Assembly (NCBI GenBank): GCA_036555585.1
Contig: DATBLE010000020.1
Span: 30,920 to 94,919, forward strand
From: DATBLE01 sp036555585
GTDB lineage: Bacteria; Actinomycetota; Thermoleophilia; Gaiellales; Gaiellaceae
Length of the DNA stretch: 64,000 nt
Direction: 5' to 3'
The notes under the pieces are model-generated. The model saw nothing but the letters and a program-made list of their open reading frames with translations. It searched no databases and was not told where the DNA came from. The translations under genes and the position numbers were made by a program. This document shows, piece by piece, positions 40,919 through 47,880 of this stretch (the stretch's first letter is position 1; each line of letters opens with the position of its first letter).

Positions 40919-42106
40919 GTGCCCTGGGACGTGCTGACCGACGAGCAGCGCGAGGTCCGGGAGCTCGTCCGCTCGCTCGCCCGCGAGCGCATCGCCCCGC
41001 GCGCGGCGGAGATCGACGAGAGCCACGAGTTCCCCTGGGACGTGGTCGAGCTCTTCCGCGAGCACGAGCTCTTCGGCCTGCTCTTCGACGATGAGTGGGG
41101 CGGGGCCGGCACGGGGACGCTGCTGGCGCTGGTCGCGATCGAGGAGATCTCGAAGGTCTGCGCCACCAGCGGCCTGATCCTCGCCGTCCAGGAGCTCGGC
41201 TCGCTCGGCCTGAAGCTCGCCGGCAGCCGCGAGCAGCAGGAGCGCTACCTGCCGAAGCTCGCCTCGGGCGAGTGGCTCTGCGCCTACGCGCTCACGGAGG
41301 CGGGCTCGGGCTCCGACTCGGCGGCGATGCGCACGACGGCGGTGCTCGACGGCGGCGAGTACGTCCTCGACGGGAGCAAGCGCTTCATCACGAATGCGGG
41401 CGTAGCGAGCCTCTACACGGTCTTCGCGAAGACCGATCCGGCAGCGGGTCATGCCGGGATCTCGGCGTTCGTGGTCGAGTCGGACGCACCGGGGTTCGAG
41501 GTCGCCCGGCTGGAGCCGAAGATGGGGATCGCCGGCTCGACGACGGGCGAGCTCGTCTTCGACGGCTGCCGCGTGCCGGCAGAGAACCTGCTCGGGGCGG
41601 AGGGCGAGGGCTTCAAGATCGCGATGCGGATCCTCGACCGCTCGCGGCCGGGCGTCGCCGCACAGGGGCTCGGGATCGCACAGGGCGCGACCGACTATGC
41701 GCTCGAGTACGCGAAGTCGCGCGAGACGATGGGCAAGCCGATCGCCCAGCACCAGCTGATCGCGGCCAAGCTCGCCGACATGGAGACCAGGTGCGAGGCC
41801 GCGCGAGCGCTGCTCTACCGGTTCGGGCGCATGGTCGACGAGGGCGTGCCCGACGCCGAGCTGACCAAGGCCTCTGCGATGGCGAAGCTCTACTGCACGG
41901 ACGTCGCGATGGAGGTGACCACGGAGGCGGTGCAGATCCTCGGCGGCTACGGGTACATCAAGGAGTACCCGGTCGAGCGCATGATGCGCGACGCGAAGAT
42001 CACCCAGCTGTACGAAGGGACGAACGAGATCCAGCGGCTGGTGATCGCCCGCGAGATGCTCGAGGAGCAGCGGGCCTTCCTGCTCGCCGGTCTCGCCTCC
42101 GCCTAG
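40919..42106 (+). CDS. Acyl-CoA dehydrogenase
   Basis: 395 residues, full length. FAD enzyme catalysing alpha-beta dehydrogenation of acyl-CoA. Signature 1 CAYALTEAGSGSDSAAMRTTA; ITNAGVASLYTVFAKTD; signature 2 QILGGYGYIKEYPVERMMRDAKI; and the catalytic-base Glu in YEGTNEIQRLVIAREML. Likely short-chain or branched-chain substrate. The stop overlaps the convergent soxR by four bases. Confidence 0.93.
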   Translation: MPWDVLTDEQREVRELVRSLARERIAPRAAEIDESHEFPWDVVELFREHELFGLLFDDEWGGAGTGTLLALVAIEEISKVCATSGLILAVQELGSLGLKLAGSREQQERYLPKLASGEWLCAYALTEAGSGSDSAAMRTTAVLDGGEYVLDGSKRFITNAGVASLYTVFAKTDPAAGHAGISAFVVESDAPGFEVARLEPKMGIAGSTTGELVFDGCRVPAENLLGAEGEGFKIAMRILDRSRPGVAAQGLGIAQGATDYALEYAKSRETMGKPIAQHQLIAAKLADMETRCEAARALLYRFGRMVDEGVPDAELTKASAMAKLYCTDVAMEVTTEAVQILGGYGYIKEYPVERMMRDAKITQLYEGTNEIQRLVIAREMLEEQRAFLLAGLASA

Positions 42107-42537
42107 CGAACGAGGTAGTGAGCTCCCGGCCCGGCCGCGGACGCCTCGTCGCCGGGGTTGAGCAGGCCGCAGGTCCGGAGGGACAGGCAGCCGCAGCCGA
42201 TGCAGGTGGTCAGCCGGCCGCGGATCGCCTGGAGCACGGCGATCCGCTCGTCCAGCTCGGCGCGCCAGGCACGTGAGAGCTTCTCCCAGTCCCGCTTTGT
42301 CGGCGCCTTGCCCTCGGGGAGCGTACGGAGCGCCGTGCGGATCCGCTCGAGCGGGATGCCGGCAGACTTCCCGGCCTGGATCAGGGCGACGCGACGCAGC
42401 GTGACCGGCGTGTAGCGGCGCTGGTTGCCGTCGGTTCGCCGCGAGTCGATCAGGCCTTGCCGCTCGTAGAAGCGGAGGGCCGAGCCCGAGATTCCGCTCC
42501 GCGCGGAGAGCTCGCCGATCGTCAGCTCGTGCGGCAC
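42103..42537 (-). CDS. soxR: Redox-sensing MerR-family regulator SoxR
   Basis: 144 residues. A MerR-type helix-turn-helix (residues 4-70: LTIGELSARSGISGSALRFYERQGL, NQRRYTPVTLRRVALIQ), a dimerisation helix, and the [2Fe-2S] motif CIGCGCLSLRTC with Cys112, Cys115, Cys117 and Cys123 in exact C-x2-C-x-C-x5-C spacing. SoxR activates promoters on cluster oxidation or on sensing redox-active compounds. It is divergent from the split transketolase, whose promoter has the stretched spacer expected of a MerR target. GTG start. Confidence 0.93.
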   Translation of the reverse strand: MPHELTIGELSARSGISGSALRFYERQGLIDSRRTDGNQRRYTPVTLRRVALIQAGKSAGIPLERIRTALRTLPEGKAPTKRDWEKLSRAWRAELDERIAVLQAIRGRLTTCIGCGCLSLRTCGLLNPGDEASAAGPGAHYLVR

Positions 42538-42568
42538 TTGACTTAAACAATAGTTGAAGTTCTACGCT
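42538..42568 (+). promoter_or_regulatory. Probable SoxR-controlled promoter, 19-bp spacer
   Basis: -35 TTGACT (42538-42543), 19-bp spacer, -10 TACGCT (42563-42568), six bases, ATG at 42575. The spacer is AT-rich with an imperfect dyad (ACTTGACT.../...AGTTGAAGT). Overlong spacers are the hallmark of MerR-family activation. Confidence 0.65.
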
Positions 42569-42574
42569 GCCTGG

Positions 42575-43261
42575 ATGGCGACGACGACCGAGCTCGGCTA
42601 CGAGGATCTGCCCCGCCTGTTGACGCTCCTGACCGGCGACGAGAAGCACGACCGCAGCTCGTTCTCGACGCTCGACGTGCTCTGGGTGCTCTACAACCGC
42701 GTGCTCCGGGTCGACCCGTCGGCACCGGACGATCCCGAGCGCGACCGGTTCCTGCTCTCGAAGGGCCACGGACCGGCGGCGTACTACGCGGTGCTCGCGG
42801 CGAAGGGCTTCGTCCCCGTGGAGGGGCTTGCCGGCTTCGGCGGCGGCGATTCGCCGCTCGGCTACCACCCCGACCGGATGCTTGTCCCCGGCGTCGAGAT
42901 CTCCAGCGGCTCGCTCGGCCACGGGCTGCCGATCGCCGTCGGGGTCGCGCTCGCACTGGACGCGGCCGGGGCGGACGCGCCGCGCGTGATCTGCCTCGTC
43001 GGCGACGCCGAGCTGGAGGAGGGCAGCAACTTCGAGGCGATCCAGCTCGCCGGGCGTCTCGCGCTCGAGCGCCTCACGGTCGTGGTCGTGGACAACGCGT
43101 CCTCCACGTACGGCTGGCCCGGGGGTGTCGAGCGGCGCTTCCGGCTCGAGGGCTGGAGCTCCGTTTGCGTCGACGGCCGCGACCACGACGCGCTCGAAGC
43201 CGAGCTCGCGCCGGCAGGCGGCGGGCGGCCGCGGGCGGTGGTCGCGGAGGTGCGCTCGTGA
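42575..43261 (+). CDS. Transketolase, N-terminal (TPP-binding) subunit
   Basis: 228 residues. Split-type transketolase alpha subunit holding the thiamine-pyrophosphate domain: RFLLSKGHGPAAYYAVLAAKG, SSGSLGHGLPIAVGVALA, and the metal/TPP loop LVGDAELEEGSNFEAIQLAG...VVVVDN. Works with the downstream subunit in the non-oxidative pentose phosphate pathway or a related ketol transfer. ATG 42575 is fixed by the TACGCT box; an ATG at 42554 would lie within the promoter. Confidence 0.88.
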   Translation: MATTTELGYEDLPRLLTLLTGDEKHDRSSFSTLDVLWVLYNRVLRVDPSAPDDPERDRFLLSKGHGPAAYYAVLAAKGFVPVEGLAGFGGGDSPLGYHPDRMLVPGVEISSGSLGHGLPIAVGVALALDAAGADAPRVICLVGDAELEEGSNFEAIQLAGRLALERLTVVVVDNASSTYGWPGGVERRFRLEGWSSVCVDGRDHDALEAELAPAGGGRPRAVVAEVRS

Positions 43262-44190
43262 CGACCATGAGGCAGCGCTTCTACCGGGTTGCGGCCGAGC
43301 TTCTCGACGAGGATCCGAGGGTCGCGGTCGTCCTGGCCGAGATCGGTGCAGGCGAGCTGAAGGCGCACCCGCGCCTCTTCAACGTCGGCATCCGCGAGCA
43401 GCTCATGGTCGGCGTCGCCGCTGGGCTCGCGCTCGAGGGCTTCCGTCCGTTCGTGCACTCCTACGCGCCGTTCCTCGTCGAGCGTCCCTTCGAGCAGGTC
43501 AAGCTCGACCTGGGCCACCAGGGTGTTGGCGCGGTGCTGGTCAGCACCGGCGCGTCGTACGACGGCGCCCGCTCCGGCCGTACCCACCAGTCTCCCGCCG
43601 ACGTCGCACTGCTCCGTGCGCTGCCCGGCTGGGCGATCCACGTGCCCGGACACCCCGACGAGGTCGAGCGGTTCGTCCGCCGCGCGGCCGCGCGTGACGA
43701 CAATGTCTACGTGCGCCTCTCCGAGGAGGTCAATGCGACGCCGGTTCACGGGGACGGCCTCGTCGTCCTGCGTGCCGGGGGGAAGGAGGCGCCGCTCGTG
43801 GTCGCCGTGGGGCCGACGCTTGACCAGGCGCTCGCCGCCGCGCAGGATCTCGACGTCGGCGTGGCCTACGTCTCGACGGTCCGTCCGTTCGACGGCGCCG
43901 GCTTGCGGGAAGCTCTCCGCGGGAGCGGCGTCGTCCTGGTCGAGCCCTACCTGGCGGGCACCTCGGCTGCGGACATCTCGGCAGCGCTCGCCGACCGGCC
44001 GCACCGACTACTCGCCCTCGGAGTTGCAAACGAGGAACTGCGCCGGTACGGCACCGGCCCCGAGCATCGTGCCCTCCACGGCCTGGACGCGGCAGGCCTC
44101 CGGGCGTCGATCGAACGGTTCGCCGCCTCTGCGGCCCGATCGGGCGCAGACGACGGGCGGGCCAAGGTAGCGGCGGCGGCCCTGGCCTGA
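43258..44190 (+). CDS. Transketolase, C-terminal (pyrimidine-binding) subunit
   Basis: 310 residues. Contains FNVGIREQLMVGVAAGLALEGFRPFVHSYAPFLVERPFEQVKLDLG, with the Glu that activates TPP, GAVLVSTGASYDGARSGRTHQSPADVALLRALPGW, and a C-terminal transketolase domain. Coupled to the upstream subunit by GTGA. Split transketolases of this type can also act in cofactor or sugar side pathways, so the substrate pair is not certain. Confidence 0.88.
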   Translation: MTTMRQRFYRVAAELLDEDPRVAVVLAEIGAGELKAHPRLFNVGIREQLMVGVAAGLALEGFRPFVHSYAPFLVERPFEQVKLDLGHQGVGAVLVSTGASYDGARSGRTHQSPADVALLRALPGWAIHVPGHPDEVERFVRRAAARDDNVYVRLSEEVNATPVHGDGLVVLRAGGKEAPLVVAVGPTLDQALAAAQDLDVGVAYVSTVRPFDGAGLREALRGSGVVLVEPYLAGTSAADISAALADRPHRLLALGVANEELRRYGTGPEHRALHGLDAAGLRASIERFAASAARSGADDGRAKVAAAALA

Positions 44191-44314
44191 CCGATCCGGC
44201 CGGCGGCCGACCTGGACGCCGGGTTGTCCACACTCTTTGCACCCAGGGCGTTTTTCGGGGTCAGACCCCCACGGGAACGTCACGAGAGTCGCGCGCGTTC
44301 CGCACCCCGGATGA

Positions 44315-44332
44315 TTTAACCCCGGTTAAACT
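44315..44332 (+). promoter_or_regulatory. MntR-type operator overlapping the mntR -10 box
   Basis: Palindrome TTTAAC-CCCG-GTTAAA (44315-44330), perfect 6-bp arms, resembling DtxR/MntR boxes. The -10 element TAAACT (44327-44332) begins inside its right arm, with six bases to the mntR ATG. This is the geometry of an autorepressed promoter. Confidence 0.7.
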
Positions 44333-44338
44333 CGGGCG

Positions 44339-44974
44339 ATGCTCTCCGCCTCGATCGAGGACTACGCCAAGGCCATCTACGTGCTGGAGGAGCGGCACGG
44401 CGTCGCGTCGACCACCGCGCTCGCCGACCGGCTCGAGATCAGCGCGCCGGCCGTCTCGGCGATGGTGAAGAAGCTCGCGGCGCTCGGCTACGTCACGCAC
44501 GTCCGCTACCGCGGCGTCAGGCTCACCGAGGAGGGCCGCAGGATCGCCCTCGAGGTGCTGCGGCACCACCGGCTGCTCGAGACCTACCTGGTCGAGGAGC
44601 TCGGCGTCCCGTGGGACCGCGTGCACGCCGAGGCCGAGGTACTCGAGCACGTGCTCTCCGAGGGCCTGGAGGAGCGCATCGCCGCCAAGCTCGGCGAGCC
44701 GACGCACGACCCGCACGGCGATCCGATCCCGGCCGCAGACGGGACGCTGGTCGAGCCCCCGACCGTGGCGCTCGCCGCGCTCGGGCCGGGCGACCGGGGG
44801 CGGTTCGTGCGCGTCTCGGACAGCGACCCGAGGCTGCTCCGCGAGCTGGCCGGCCTCGGCATCCGCCCCGGGGACGAGCTCGAGGTGGTCGCCGGCGGCG
44901 TCCGGGCCGGGTCGGGCACCCACCGGCTGCGACGAGAGCTGGCCACCTCGATGCGCGTCGAGGTGTCGGCGTGA
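44339..44974 (+). CDS. mntR: Manganese/iron-responsive regulator of the DtxR/MntR family
   Basis: 211 residues. Winged helix (residues 3-65: IEDYAKAIYVLEERHGVASTTALADRLEISAPAVSAMVKKL), metal-binding/dimerisation domain (66-140) with HHRLLETYLVEELGVPWDRVHAEAEVLEH, and a C-terminal FeoA/SH3-like domain (about 155-210). Overlaps mntH by GTGA, so it very likely represses the transporter operon when Mn2+ or Fe2+ is sufficient. The promoter carries a matching palindrome. Confidence 0.92.
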   Translation: MLSASIEDYAKAIYVLEERHGVASTTALADRLEISAPAVSAMVKKLAALGYVTHVRYRGVRLTEEGRRIALEVLRHHRLLETYLVEELGVPWDRVHAEAEVLEHVLSEGLEERIAAKLGEPTHDPHGDPIPAADGTLVEPPTVALAALGPGDRGRFVRVSDSDPRLLRELAGLGIRPGDELEVVAGGVRAGSGTHRLRRELATSMRVEVSA

Positions 44975-46272
44975 ACGCGACCCCGTTCGTCGCCGCGCGC
45001 GACCTGATCGGCCGCGTCCTGCCCGGCGAGGCGGCGACGATCAAGGCGGCGCAGGAGGCCCTGGACGGCGAGCGCCGCGGCCTGCGCGCGCTGTGGCCGT
45101 TCGTCGGCCCCGCCTTCATCGCCGCGGTCGCATACGTCGACCCGGGCAACTTCGCCACGGACGTCGCCGGCGGCGCGAAGTACGGCTACCTGCTGCTGTG
45201 GGCGGTGCTGGCCGCGAACCTGATGGCGATGCTCGTCCAGACGCTCTCGGCGAAGCTCGGGATCGCCACCGGGCGGAACCTCGCCGAGGTCTGCCGCGAG
45301 AACCTGCCGCGCCGCGTCTCGTTCGGGCTCTGGATCCAGGCCGAGGTGATCGCGATGGCGACCGACCTGGCCGAGGTCCTCGGGGCGGCCCTCGGCCTCA
45401 GCCTCCTGTTCGGGATCCCGCTCGGCTGGGGCGCGGTGATCGCGGTGTCGGCCGCCTTCGCGATCCTCGCCCTCCAGGCCTTCGGATTCCGCCAGCTGGA
45501 GGCGGTGATCGCCGTGTTCGTCGGGGTGATCGTCGTCGCCTTCGCCTTCGAGCTGTTCGCGGTCACGCCCAGCCCGAGCGACATGGCCGGCGATCTCTTC
45601 TCGCCGGGCTTCGACTCGGAGGCCCTGCTGATCGCCGTCGGGATCGTCGGCGCGACCGTCATGCCGCACGTGATCTACCTCCATTCGGCCCTGACCCAGT
45701 CACGTGTCCGCGGCCAGACCGAGGCCGAGCTGAAGCGCATCCAGCGGTTCGAGCGGATCGACGTGCTCATGGCGATGTCGATCGCCGGCCTGGTGAACCT
45801 CGCGATGCTGTCCGTGTTCGCCGCCCGCTTCTTCGGCACGGACGCCGAGTCGATCGAGGACGCCTACCACGGCCTGATGGCGGATCCGGGCAGATGGGCG
45901 GCCGTGCTGCTCGGCGTCGCCCTCCTCGCCTCGGGGCTCTCCTCCTCGTCGGTCGGCACGCTCGCCGGTCAGGTCGTCATGCAGGGCTTCATCAGCCGGC
46001 AGATCCCCGTCTTCGCGCGGCGGGCGATCACCGCTGCGCCTGCGCTGATCGTCGCGATCGTCGGCGTCGACCCGACCCGGGCGCTCGTGCTCAGCCAGGT
46101 CGTGCTCTCCTTCGGCATCCCCTTCGCGCTGATCCCGCTCGTCCTGTTCACGAGCAGCCGGCGCGTGATGGGCGGCCTCGTCAACAACCGCCTGACGACC
46201 GTGGCCGCCTGGGCGATCGCGGTCGTGATCAGCTCGCTGAACGTTTTCCTGCTGGTCGAGACCTTCCGCTGA
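44971..46272 (+). CDS. mntH: Nramp-type divalent metal transporter MntH
   Basis: 433 residues, proton-coupled Mn2+/Fe2+ uptake. Helix 1 metal site AYVDPGNFATDVAGG (Asp-Pro-Gly-Asn) and helix 6 site ATVMPHVIYLHSALTQ (Met, His) are both intact; ten or eleven helices follow the family plan. An N-terminal cytoplasmic segment of about 35 residues precedes helix 1. GTG start, translationally coupled to mntR. Confidence 0.93.
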   Translation: MNATPFVAARDLIGRVLPGEAATIKAAQEALDGERRGLRALWPFVGPAFIAAVAYVDPGNFATDVAGGAKYGYLLLWAVLAANLMAMLVQTLSAKLGIATGRNLAEVCRENLPRRVSFGLWIQAEVIAMATDLAEVLGAALGLSLLFGIPLGWGAVIAVSAAFAILALQAFGFRQLEAVIAVFVGVIVVAFAFELFAVTPSPSDMAGDLFSPGFDSEALLIAVGIVGATVMPHVIYLHSALTQSRVRGQTEAELKRIQRFERIDVLMAMSIAGLVNLAMLSVFAARFFGTDAESIEDAYHGLMADPGRWAAVLLGVALLASGLSSSSVGTLAGQVVMQGFISRQIPVFARRAITAAPALIVAIVGVDPTRALVLSQVVLSFGIPFALIPLVLFTSSRRVMGGLVNNRLTTVAAWAIAVVISSLNVFLLVETFR

Positions 46273-46273
46273 T

Positions 46274-47176
46274 CTACGGATGGATCGCGGCGGGGTCGAC
46301 CACTTCGAAGTCGGACCCCTTGACCCGGCCCAGCGTATGCAGGTCGTCGTTCGACCACCGTGGGCTCGGCGCGCCCGTGATGTACCAGCTCGAGCCGTTG
46401 TCGGCGACCATCATCCCGTAGCGCTTCAGCGCCTCCAGCACGACGCGGGCCTGGGGCGGGAACCGGCTCGTGTCGAAGCCCGCCTTCAGCCTGACGCGGA
46501 GCCCCATCGGCGGCAGACTCGGGTCGGTCAGCGAGCTGGCGTAGTGCCGGGCGGGGTAGACGTAGGCGCGTCGCGTCCGCTGGACGGTGAAGCGGAGCGC
46601 GTGGTCGATCGAGCCTGCCGCGACCTCTTCGTAGCGGGCCAGTCCCGGGAGAATGGGGAGGCCGGCCGCGTCCGCCGACGTCCAGCCCGCCGGGCGCAGC
46701 GCGTTCGAGCCGAGTCGCCAGATCGCGCCGGAGCCGGCATGCCACCTGACGCCCTCCCTCCTCAGCGCGTAGAGCTCGTACAGCTTGCACGTGCCGGTGG
46801 AGACGATCAGGGCGTGCCGGTCGCTGCCGTGCTCGAGCTTGACCGTCTTCGGGATCGGATACGGGCCGGTGTTGCTCTCGTCCGCGTAGTCGAACGTGAC
46901 CTTCGACGTCTTCTGGGCCGCCGGGACGACGTTGTAGGGGATGCCGATCGGCCCGCCGTCCCACGTGCCGGAGCCGAAGTCCGCGTGCAGGCCCGTCCCG
47001 GCGCCGATCGAGGCGATGATCGCGTTCGAGTTCGCGGCCACCGGCAGCGAGTCGACGCGCCGGTTCCAGGGGTTGTCGGCCGGGAACAGGGGACAGCCGG
47101 CCAGGTGCGGCCGCGGCGCAGAGCTTCCCGCGGTGGCGGCGAGCGCTCCACCGAGGAGCAGGGCGACGACCTTCAC
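46274..47176 (-). CDS. Secreted hypothetical protein (300 aa)
   Basis: No assigned function. Signal peptide (1-20), then a conserved-looking start CPLFPADNPWNRRVDSLPV, HADFGSGTWDGGPIGIPYNVV, DRHALIVSTGTCKLYELYALR, and a C-terminal GMMVADNGSSWYITGAPSPRWSNDDL. Similar proteins occur in actinobacteria and are annotated as hypothetical; the fold may be a beta-sandwich hydrolase or binding protein. Starts at GTG 47176, one base after the HhH-GPD gene ends on the same strand. Confidence 0.7.
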   Translation of the reverse strand: MKVVALLLGGALAATAGSSAPRPHLAGCPLFPADNPWNRRVDSLPVAANSNAIIASIGAGTGLHADFGSGTWDGGPIGIPYNVVPAAQKTSKVTFDYADESNTGPYPIPKTVKLEHGSDRHALIVSTGTCKLYELYALRREGVRWHAGSGAIWRLGSNALRPAGWTSADAAGLPILPGLARYEEVAAGSIDHALRFTVQRTRRAYVYPARHYASSLTDPSLPPMGLRVRLKAGFDTSRFPPQARVVLEALKRYGMMVADNGSSWYITGAPSPRWSNDDLHTLGRVKGSDFEVVDPAAIHP

Positions 47177-47177
47177 G

Positions 47178-47723
47178 TTACTTCTTCAGCGACGCCTTGT
47201 ACGCGCGCTTCGCCGCCTGGTAGGAGGCGAGCGCCTCGGCCGAGTCGACGTCGCCGAGCGTCGGGTGGCTCGGCACCAGCCCCTGCGCGACCTCGACCCC
47301 GAAGCGCTTGGCTAGCACCGACCCCAGCGCCTTCACCTTCATCTCGCCGAAGCCGGGCAGCTCCTCGATCCGCCCGCGCAGGTCCTGCGAGTCCTTCGCC
47401 TCCGTCCACAGCCGCTCGGCCCGCCCGTCGTAGCGCTCGTCGACGAGCGCCGCGAGATCCTGGACCCGCGCCGCCATCGCCCCGGGGAAGCGGTGGATCG
47501 CCGGCTTCTCGCGAAACGCCTCTTCCAGCGCCGCCGGGTCGGTCTTCGCGATCCGGCCCGGGTCGAGCGTCCCCAGCCGCTGCTTCAGCTTCAAGGGCCC
47601 CGTGAACGCGGTCGGCACGGGTACCTGCTGGTCCAGCGCGAAGCCGATCAGGAGCGCCATCGGCTCGTCGGCGAGGAGCCGGTCGGCGTCGTCGTCGCCG
47701 GTGAAGTGAAGGCGATCGGGCAC
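47178..47723 (-). CDS. HhH-GPD base-excision-repair-type protein
   Basis: 181 residues. Short helix-hairpin-helix/GPD-superfamily member: LLIGFALDQQVPVPTAFTGPLKLKQRLGTLD, then the hairpin LPGFGEMKVKALGSVLAKRFG. No iron-sulfur cysteines are present. The catalytic Asp is not clearly placed, so glycosylase activity is inferred only from the fold. GTG start seven bases after a TAGCAT box. Confidence 0.8.
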   Translation of the reverse strand: MPDRLHFTGDDDADRLLADEPMALLIGFALDQQVPVPTAFTGPLKLKQRLGTLDPGRIAKTDPAALEEAFREKPAIHRFPGAMAARVQDLAALVDERYDGRAERLWTEAKDSQDLRGRIEELPGFGEMKVKALGSVLAKRFGVEVAQGLVPSHPTLGDVDSAEALASYQAAKRAYKASLKK

Positions 47724-47730
47724 GCGCCGA

Positions 47731-47736
47731 ATGCTA
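47731..47736 (-). promoter_or_regulatory. -10 element of the HhH-GPD gene
   Basis: Minus strand TAGCAT, seven bases, GTG at 47723. Its first three bases are the TAG stop of the 26-codon gene upstream. Confidence 0.45.
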
Positions 47737-47814
47737 GCCCGGCAGCTCGCGCAGTCGGACGATCCGCGGCGGATCGAAACGCGAGTCGACGACGGCGACG
47801 GCGAGCGGCGCCAT
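47734..47814 (-). CDS. Candidate leaderless micro-gene (26 aa)
   Basis: Not recognised. Starts MAPLAVAVVDSRFDPPR and ends RELPG. The ATG is exactly six bases after TAGAAT. The stop codon is part of the -10 of the downstream HhH-GPD gene. It may be a real peptide, a cis-acting upstream ORF, or simply a transcript start; evidence is the promoter geometry only. Confidence 0.35.
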   Translation of the reverse strand: MAPLAVAVVDSRFDPPRIVRLRELPG

Positions 47815-47820
47815 CGAGGG

Positions 47821-47826
47821 ATTCTA
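47821..47826 (-). promoter_or_regulatory. -10 element of leaderless micro-gene
   Basis: Minus strand TAGAAT, six bases, ATG at 47814. Confidence 0.45.
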
Positions 47827-47868
47827 CGGCGGCGAAAGCGAACACTTGTTCGTGAGGGTTGCAGCCGA

Positions 47869-47874
47869 TACCCT
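47869..47874 (+). promoter_or_regulatory. -10 element of leaderless lhr promoter
   Basis: TACCCT, six bases, ATG at 47881. Confidence 0.55.
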
Positions 47875-47880
47875 GGGTCG

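Noticed and set aside
39503..43186. 1,227-codon minus-strand open frame across the MFS, acyl-CoA dehydrogenase and transketolase region
   Set aside because: Overlaps confidently identified genes on both strands and shows no recognisable domain.
44257..44269. GGGGTC-A-GACCCC next to a T-run as an intrinsic terminator of the transketolase operon
   Set aside because: The T-run precedes the stem on the plus strand instead of following it, so it is not a canonical terminator in either direction.
44191..44338. Possible RNA gene or riboswitch in the gap before mntR
   Set aside because: No tRNA-like folds or conserved riboswitch core recognised; only the small palindrome and the MntR operator are supported.
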